The position numbers and the translations under genes are program-made. Positions 1 through 8,100 of a DNA stretch of 36,629 nt are shown here, piece after piece. The stretch lies in contig JBDRZP010000020.1 in NCBI GenBank assembly GCA_039804025.1, forward strand, positions 1 to 36,629. The letters are read 5' to 3'. The first letter of the stretch is position 1; each line of letters starts with the position of its first letter. The notes beneath the pieces are model-generated. The model searched no databases. It saw only the letters and a list, made by a program, of their open reading frames with translations, and was not told the DNA's origin. Source of the stretch: a candidate division WOR-3 bacterium (GTDB lineage: Bacteria > Hydrothermota > Hydrothermia > Hydrothermales > JAJRUZ01).

Positions 1-200
1 TTATAACGATTCCAGATAAGCAAAAGGTAGACCTTTCAATTTATGATGTGTCAGGAAGAAAGGTTTTAAATATTATAAATAAAGAGCTTGAGCCAGGAAT
101 TTACAAAATAGATTTTAAAAATAAATTGAATAAGGGGATATATTTTGCAGTTTTAAAAGGGAGGGAGAAAAGGATTAAAAAATTTTCTATTTTAAAATAG
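1..200 (+). CDS. C-terminal fragment of a T9SS (Por) secreted protein
   Basis: Only the last 65 residues lie in the window; the frame begins at base 3 and stops with TAG at 198-200. The fragment has the pattern of a type A type IX secretion sorting domain: a short beta strand, then SIYDVSGRKV, a run toward LEPGIYKIDF, then KGIYFAVLKG and a basic end (KKFSILK). In that family this domain directs export across the outer membrane and is removed or anchored at the cell surface. The nature of the upstream cargo cannot be seen. The same domain type ends the protein at 12525-13934, which supports a functional T9SS in this organism. Confidence 0.8.
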   Translation, partial: ITIPDKQKVDLSIYDVSGRKVLNIINKELEPGIYKIDFKNKLNKGIYFAVLKGREKRIKKFSILK

Positions 201-511
201 TGTCTGAAAAATTTTAAAGAGATATTAGATAATTTGAAAAGTAGATTAAAAATACTTTAGGATTAAAATATGAAAGGATTAAAAAAGTGTAAAAAATAAT
301 GATAAAAAGGAAAAATTAAGGGAGATTAACTATCAAATTTTTTGAAAAATAGGCGACAAGGCAACGAAAGATAGTTTTGGAGTTAAGAAGGGCTACGGTA
401 TATTTATGGAAAAAGAAATTCAGGAAACGCAAGGTAAAATAGAATCCCTTATTCCTAAATCAAGAGCGTAAATTAAAGTAAAAAGAGATTAGAGAGCAAT
501 AATAAAAAATG
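201..511. other. Intergenic region with a short unrecognised open frame
   Basis: This gap separates the T9SS cargo tail from the convergent barrel gene. No convincing terminator hairpin is visible. Bases 346-471 form an open frame of 41 codons after a TGA and ending in TAA, with an internal ATG at 406; its translation contains FGVKKGYGIFMEKEIQET and looks more protein-like and more G+C-rich than its surroundings. It may be a gene remnant or part of a structured RNA. I do not recognise a family, and no good ribosome binding site precedes it. Confidence 0.3.
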
Positions 512-2155
512 TTACCAGCTCCTACTCAGGATAAATCTCACAAGAAACTCATTATAATTTTTACTTTTATCAATATCCCTGTAAATATTTCGTTCAAGCC
601 TGATACTTGTATTTCCAATAATACGAACCGGAAAACTGGAAGTTAAATATAAACCCTTTTTGCTCCTTTTATCTTCACTTGCTATATTGAAACCCAAAGT
701 ATTTGCCCAAGACTTAAAAAATGTATAAGACGCACTTAAATCAAGGGTAAAAAGATTTGAGGTTTCTTCTGGACGAATAGTTTTAGTTATACCAGCCCCA
801 ATTGATGTGGAAAGTGGAATTTTAAATGCGGTGCTGTATGTTAAAGATAAACCTGTGGATTTATAGTTATTTTTGTTATTTTCCCCTTTATAATCTTGAT
901 AAGAAGAATTGATACTTAAAGAATGTCCAACTCCTAAATAACTGAAACTATAACCGGAAGATAAGGAAAATGTGCTGGATTTATTTTCTGTGTTAAGGGT
1001 ATTATTTTTCTGTATATAAGGGTTATATGAGATTTGAAAATACGGAAGTTTTGTCGGAGTTAAACTCATACTGATATTATAAGATGTAAGAGAAGTGGTT
1101 GATTTTTTAAAGTTAAGAAGGTTATTCTCTTCTTTCAAAAAAGAAGTTGAAAAGGAAAAGAAACCAAATTTCCTGCTCCCTCCAAGTTCAAAGACCAAAT
1201 TGTCATTTCTTAAATATGGGTTCCCGTGAGTTTTAAAACCAGGACCTATCATCTTTACACCGCCATAGATATTTGCCCCTAAGATATTTAAACTTGGCTT
1301 TATAGAATAAGCATAGTCATAACTACTTGATATTCTCGGATGAAGGATTTTATTTACAAAATTAGGAAAGTCTTTTAAGGTAACTTCACTTGTTCTTACA
1401 TCTTTTGTGAATTGGGAACCAACAAGTTCAGATTCAAGACTAAACTTATCCTTAAAGAGTGAAATTTTTAATTCTATTCCAATAAGAAAATTTTCCTCTG
1501 GAGTTTTAACCTCTACTGTATCCTGACCGGAAGTATCCCGTGGAACAGGAATGGTATATGGAGAAATAGAATTGGGGTTATCCCTTGATTTGAGAATAGT
1601 AAAGTATAAATGGTTTTTATCCTTCTTACCAAATCCGAATTTTCCTGCATAGAGCATTCTTTGATATGCAAAATCTGTAGGGTCCGAACCTTTACCCCCT
1701 CTCTGAATTTCACCAGAAGTAAAAGCAAAATAAAATATTCCTGGATTCAATTCCAGAGCAAAACCATTTACTGGAATACCTGAAAGTGTTAAATAAGAAT
1801 AATCCGGATGGGAAGCCCCGATTTGAATTCCGGAGATAGAGTATAAAAATCCTGGTAAATGAACCCTTTCACGCGAGAGCTTATTTGGTTCTAAAGAAAT
1901 TCTAAATTTATTTACCCTCTGGAGTAAATTGGATTCTAAGTTTGTAAGAAAAAGATTAAAAGACAGAGGCATATCAAAAACAGTAATATTAGGATTAAAT
2001 TTCCACCGCAGATCTCTTGAGGGACGGTCCTGTTTTACACCATAAAGAGTATCAAATTCTGCATATATTTCAAGGGAACCCGAAAATTTTATTGGTTCCG
2101 AAATAAGAGAAATAAAGGAAAAGAAAATTAATATTATTAACCTTCTCCTAATCAT
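512..2155 (-). CDS. Outer-membrane beta-barrel protein, unknown function
   Basis: This is a 547-residue protein counted from the ATG at 2155, where a typical signal peptide begins (MIRRRLIILIFFSFISL). The frame stays open upstream to 2209, but that would overlap the previous gene and add no plausible leader. After the signal, the chain alternates polar and hydrophobic residues in many short strands rich in Ser, Asn, Tyr and Phe, and it ends in an aromatic residue (SRSW), all typical of a transmembrane barrel. The N-terminal third (LTLSGIPVNGFALELNPG region) looks like a conserved extracellular or periplasmic part. No TonB box or plug is evident. The start lies 4 bases after the stop of the giant RTX/LamG gene, so the two are almost certainly co-transcribed; a role as anchor or export partner is inference. 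Function is unknown. Confidence 0.65.
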   Translation of the reverse strand: MIRRRLIILIFFSFISLISEPIKFSGSLEIYAEFDTLYGVKQDRPSRDLRWKFNPNITVFDMPLSFNLFLTNLESNLLQRVNKFRISLEPNKLSRERVHLPGFLYSISGIQIGASHPDYSYLTLSGIPVNGFALELNPGIFYFAFTSGEIQRGGKGSDPTDFAYQRMLYAGKFGFGKKDKNHLYFTILKSRDNPNSISPYTIPVPRDTSGQDTVEVKTPEENFLIGIELKISLFKDKFSLESELVGSQFTKDVRTSEVTLKDFPNFVNKILHPRISSSYDYAYSIKPSLNILGANIYGGVKMIGPGFKTHGNPYLRNDNLVFELGGSRKFGFFSFSTSFLKEENNLLNFKKSTTSLTSYNISMSLTPTKLPYFQISYNPYIQKNNTLNTENKSSTFSLSSGYSFSYLGVGHSLSINSSYQDYKGENNKNNYKSTGLSLTYSTAFKIPLSTSIGAGITKTIRPEETSNLFTLDLSASYTFFKSWANTLGFNIASEDKRSKKGLYLTSSFPVRIIGNTSIRLERNIYRDIDKSKNYNEFLVRFILSRSW

Positions 2156-2159
2156 AATA

Positions 2160-5100
2160 TTACTTGCATTTACCATATTTATCAGCATTGTAAATACTTT
2201 TGATCTCATTGTCAGTTAAAGCACGTTTGAAAAGTTCAACCTCGTCAATATATCCTGTAAACTGATCTCGCTTATCATATATACCAAAACCGTTAGGGAA
2301 GTATACTGGGTCCTCATTATTAAGATTCTTTCCTAACATATCTGAACTGCCCTGATAAACCATATTACCGTCCACAAAAATTTTAATTTTTTTATTAGAT
2401 ACAACACATACTACTGCAATGTGATGCCAATTACCATCAGAAATATCTGGAGAGTTAAAAGCAGTATGGTTTTCCACAGATAAAGATGAACCAGCTTTTT
2501 GGGCAATTTGAAAGTTAGGAACTACTTTGATAGGTTGAGCAGCGGATATTGTAGTAGCGTATAGTGAAAGAGAATAAAGGGTATAACCCACATATGGGTT
2601 CAAAATATTTTGAGGTTCAGATTTGGAGTAAAGAACTGCGTGATACTGGTAATTCTTCCATGTAGTTTTTACCCATAAATCAATAGTGAAATCACCTGTT
2701 CCCACATTAATTTCTGGATGATTAGGCACTCTAATTGATCCGGGTCCTTGCCCACTAACCATTAATGCTCCTGCTACTTTACCTCCTGATGGAGAAAATT
2801 GAGCTCCAGCACCTAAAGAACCTTTATTTGCAGCTCCTGCAATGTCATTTGCAAAAGTATTGCCAGGTGTTTCATCCAGTGGCCACCAGCCAACAAGACC
2901 TGAGGGAGGCGGAATACAACCTTTCTCCTCTTTTTTATTTCCGAATGTTACAGTAACTGTCTGTCCTGGCTGAACTGTAACAGTTTGAGGATTTGGTGTT
3001 GTTGGTGTAAAGCCCGATTGGGTAACTTCAGTAATAGTATAAGTTCCTGCCTTCACATTCACACAAGCTTTACCCTCTTTATTAGTTGTTACTGAACCAA
3101 CTCCAGAAATATTGAATGTCCAGCCTGAAAGAGGAGTTTCATTAAATGGTGGATAGGATTCAAACTGACCATTACCATTAAGGTCATTAAACTTAATTAT
3201 ACAGATTTTTCCCTCTTCTTCTTTCTTTTTATTACCAAAATAAATAGTAAGTTGTTGTCCTGGATTGATTGTTACATTCTGAGAATGTGGGGTTGTAGGT
3301 GTCCAGTTTGGATGAACACCTTCGGTGATTGTATATTTTCCTGCATTAATCTTAAAACAGATTTTACCATCGGCTCCTGTAATTTTCTGACCAATCCCAG
3401 AAATATCAAAATCCCAGCCTTCAATTCCTGGTTCACCCGAGTCCTTTTTACCGTTTCCATTAAGGTCATGGAATTTAATAATACAGAGTTCAGCCTCAAC
3501 ATTTTCTCTTGAGTAGTTACCAAAATCAACCTGTGTAAATAGTTCAGGACAATTTTCCTCTGGAAGCAAGAGTAATTTTCCATTAGGCAAAAGTCTAACT
3601 TTAACTGGATTCGGAGTCGTAGAAACCCATCCTGACTGAACAATCTCCTTTACTATATAGTCCCCGGGAGAAACAGAAACATAATAATATCCGTAATTAT
3701 CAGTAATTCCACTCCCTTTTGGATTATTATTTAGATCTGTTATTTCAATTTTCCAGCCCTGGAGTCCCGGTTCATAAGGATCCTGTATGCCATTTTTATT
3801 TTCATCCTTGAAAACTACTCCCATGATACCGGGTAATGGCTTATTGACAAAATTAATTTCATGGAGTTCATATCCTTTATTGATATATATACTTATTGGG
3901 CTTGAGGACGGCAAAACTTGCTGAAACCCTGAAGGTACTGTCTGAGAAATACTATAAGTTCCATTACTAAAAGCGTTAGACCTGAAAAAGCCGTCTTCAT
4001 CAGTCCAGGTGGAACCAGTCCCTACATTTACTTTTATATTTGCATGACCCACATCACCGATTCCATCACCGTTAAGGTCTAACATTACCCGTCCGTAAAT
4101 CTCACCTCTTGAAGGAAGCCCGAGAGATACATTAGCGGAATTTATATACTTATTATCATTGCCACGTCCACCAAATGCTTTATCACCAGGGTGCTGTTTC
4201 TTATATAGATTATCATTGCCGCGGTTACCAAAAAGAAAGTCGTTGCCATTATCATCTTCAGAATATATATTATCATTGCCTCTGTTTCCAAAAATAATAT
4301 CCCCTTCGTTTCCGCTTCCAATCACATCATCGCCTTTGTTACCAAAAATTAAATCTCCACCAGCTCCCCCAGTTATATAATCATCATCATCATTACCAAG
4401 AATAAGATCATTATTACTACCACCTCGGATCACATCATTTTCTCTACCACCAATAAATAGGCTTTCACCATTTCCACCGAAAAACTGGTCTTGACCCTGG
4501 TTACCAAAACCGATATTTAAATTATTACCACCTATGATTACATCTCCTCCATCGTTACCAAATCCAAATAAAATACCTGAACTACCTTCCAGTACATCAC
4601 TTCCATTGTTACCGAAAAGGACACTAAAACCTGACCCAGATCTGAGCCTGTCATCTTCCTGATTTCCAAAAAGGAGATTGGCTCCTGTTCCTGCTTCCAA
4701 AATATCGTGCCCATTACCTCCAAAGGCTAAGCATATACCACTGCTACCAGAAACCTTATCGTTACCATTATTTCCAAAAAGTAATGCAAGCCCTGGACCG
4801 GCTGAAACCTTATCGTTACCTTTATTACCAAAAGCAACTGTTAAACCACTGCCTCCTTTAACATCATCGCTTCCCTTATTACCGAAAAGTAGAGATAGAC
4901 CTGGACCTCCCCAGACTTTATCATCATCTTGATTTCCAAAAGCAACTGTCAGACCCGCTCCACCATTAATATTATCTTTTCCCTTATTACCGAAAAGAAC
5001 ATAAATACCGAATGCATCCTGTCCACCAGAAATGACATCATTTCCTTTGTTACCAAAAGCAACATTAAGACCAAATGATTTGCCTGAACTGTCAACAATA

Positions 5101-8100
5101 GAACCCCCTGTTATAATGCTGTCATCACCACTATTACCAAAAAGTAAATTTATTCCATTTTTTCCGGCAATTTTATCATCATTTTTACCTCCAAAAGCAA
5201 TGTTGAAACCATCTCCTGCGTCAATTACATCATTACATTTATTACCAAAAATCAAATCAATCTCAAGAGGAGGTTGTATAATTGGTGGTAAAATACGTCC
5301 TTCACTTGTAATATTATCCTTATCATCTCCACCAAAAATTAAATTTCCAAATCCCAGAGGAGCAGGAGCTGGAACACCCGGCGGAACTTTAATAGTTATG
5401 ACAATAATTCCACCGTTTTTTGCATTTAGATTATCATCTCCTTTACTTCCAAAAATAAGGTCAATTCCGTCAAAGGCTTGGACATAATCATTATCAGTCC
5501 CAGCAAAAATTAGGTCTGCTGCACCCAGAAAAGCTATAATGCGGTTGAAAATATCTCCAAGCCAATTTTTTAAATTATTCAAATCTTCAACTGATTTTTT
5601 TGTGGTCTTGGAAATCTTTTCACTCTCTTTTTTGGCTTCCTTGCTTTTACTATCCAGACCTTTCAAATATCGCTTTGCCCTTGTAATATATTTCCCTATA
5701 TATTTCTCTGTTTTCTCAGTAATTTTTTTCAGCTTAGCTACATTTTGTTGATATGTTTGATATTTATTATGTAAATCATTAACCAGATCTTTCAATTTAT
5801 TTGCACAGGAAATAATCTCTGCCCCGATATCTCCGAGACCACTTAAAAGCTCACCGGAACCTCCTGTGTTTATTCCAATTCCCACTGTATTCATACACGA
5901 ATTTGCCTTATTAACAGTTCCCTGTATTATTGTTATTAGTTTATTTACACTATCAACAAATTTATTAACTTCCGTTATCAGATTCTGGAGTTTTTGGAAT
6001 TTTGGTTGGACATCGTTAATATCATTAATTTTAATCTTTTTAAAATCTAAAAAAGCCTTCTCTAACTTTTCAAACTGACCAGTGGAAGGATCAAAAAATT
6101 TTTGAATCTTATTCTCTAATACCATGAACTTTTTACCTATGGTATCTATACACTGACTTAAATCATTAACATCTGGCAAAACCTGATCTAAAAGTAATCC
6201 GTTGCCTGCTTTTGCACGATTAGCACCTTCTATCCTGTCATTTCCAGGACCACCAAAGAGTAAATTTCCAAGCGCTAAAAAGACAAGATTACTTTGAATA
6301 TTACCAACAGCAAGGACTCCACCATTACTTCCCTGAATTGTGTCATTATCGGTTCCTCCAAATATTAAATCTAATCCCCCCTCTTTATCTTTTTCATCAT
6401 TTTTCCAGTTTTTATAATCTCCGCGAATGAAATCATTTCCGGGACCACCGAAAAGTAGATTTCCAAAAAGAAAATTAAAATCATCCCCGACTTTTATAGT
6501 TCCACCTGCTCCACCATAGATACGGTCGTTACCTTCTCCTCCGAAAATAAGGTCAATGCCATCTTCTCCCTTACCTGGGTCTTCTTTATCACCGTGCAAT
6601 ATATCATTACCCTTCTGACCGAAAATAAAATCACCTAAATTTAGCGAAAAATCCTTTTGGATCTCAATTATGGAACCTTCACCAGTTTGAATTTTATCAT
6701 TTCCCTCTTCCCCAAAAATCACATCAATACCTGATAATGAAGCTATATCATCATTGCCGTTACCACCAAAAACGAGATTGCCAAGACGAAGCCTGAAAGG
6801 TTGCTGTGAGCCTATTACCATCTCTCCACCACTATAGACCCTGATCACATCGTTCCCATCACCCCCGAAAGCTATATCAATATCATCATTACCTCTCTTA
6901 TTTGGGTCATCAGTATCTATATTATCATTTCCACCTCCACCAAAAACTAAATCACCAAGGGGGAGGCTGAATAACTTATTTCCTTTATTATCCTTAATTT
7001 CCAGATTGTATCCCTTACCACTTTTAATTTTATCATCTCCATCATCACCAAAAATTACATCTATACCATCAAGAGCAGTTATATCATCATTTCCATTTCC
7101 ACCCAGAACAAGATTACCAAGATAAACCTTAAAGGGATTGTTACTACCGATTTCCATCTCATCGCCACCGTAAACATTAATCACATCATTACCATCACCA
7201 CCAAAAACAACATCAATATCATCAAAAGACCTGTCAGAATTGGGATCGTCAGCATCTATATTATCATCACCAATTCCTCCAAAAATAAGATCACCGAGTG
7301 GTAAGGTGAAAACAATATTTCCGTTATTATCCTTGAATTTCAGGCTATACCCTTTACCAGTATTTATTTTGTCATTTCCATTTTCACCAAAGATAATATC
7401 AATACCTTCTTGAGTTAAAATTGTATCCTTATCGTTTCCACCAAAAGCAAGATTACCAAGTTTAAAGTAAGTAACTGTATCATCTCCAAAAAAGCTACCG
7501 TCACCAAGCTGAATTTTATCGTCATTATCTCCACCCCAGGCTAAATCAAGCTCATTTAGTGTATCATTGTCTTTATCTCCACTTATTATTCTATCATTTC
7601 CAGAAGAACCAAAGAAAAGGTCCCCAAGTCGAAATTCTATTCCGAAGATTGTATCTTTCTTTCCACCCTCACCGAACAAACAGTCATTACCAGCATTTCC
7701 AATTAAAATATCAGAAACGGGCCCACCGTGAAGCTGATCTGCTCCACTTCCTCCAAAAATTAAATCCTCATCATCTCCCCCAAGTATTAAGTCATCTCCC
7801 TCCTTACCAACAAGAAGGTCCTTTCCTCCCTCACCAATAAGGGAATCGTTATCCGCTGTCCCAAAAATATAATCATTCCCTTGTCCTCCTTTAAAGGTGT
7901 TTTCCGTGTTAATATTAATATTACAGGGGCCTGATTGATTTTGAAATACATTTTTACCTAAAAGCTGAATCGCCTGTTGCATAATCTGATTAAGTTTATC
8001 TTCTAAATGTTTTGCTTTCAAAAGTAAATTATCAGCCTGTTTCAGGATTAAATTTTCATATTTTCCTTCAAAATTTCCTGCACTGTGGAGAAGTTTCCCG

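Noticed and set aside
4159-5487. Plus-strand open frames rich in Pro, Leu, Ser and Lys (for example 4159-4380, 4678-4932, 5032-5487)
   Set aside because: They are antisense images of the RTX repeat; their own repetition follows the 54-base period of the minus-strand gene, and none has a ribosome binding site.
4140-7895. Regular 54-base periodicity that could suggest a CRISPR array
   Set aside because: The units are coding, in frame throughout and diverged, with no constant repeat separated by unique spacers.
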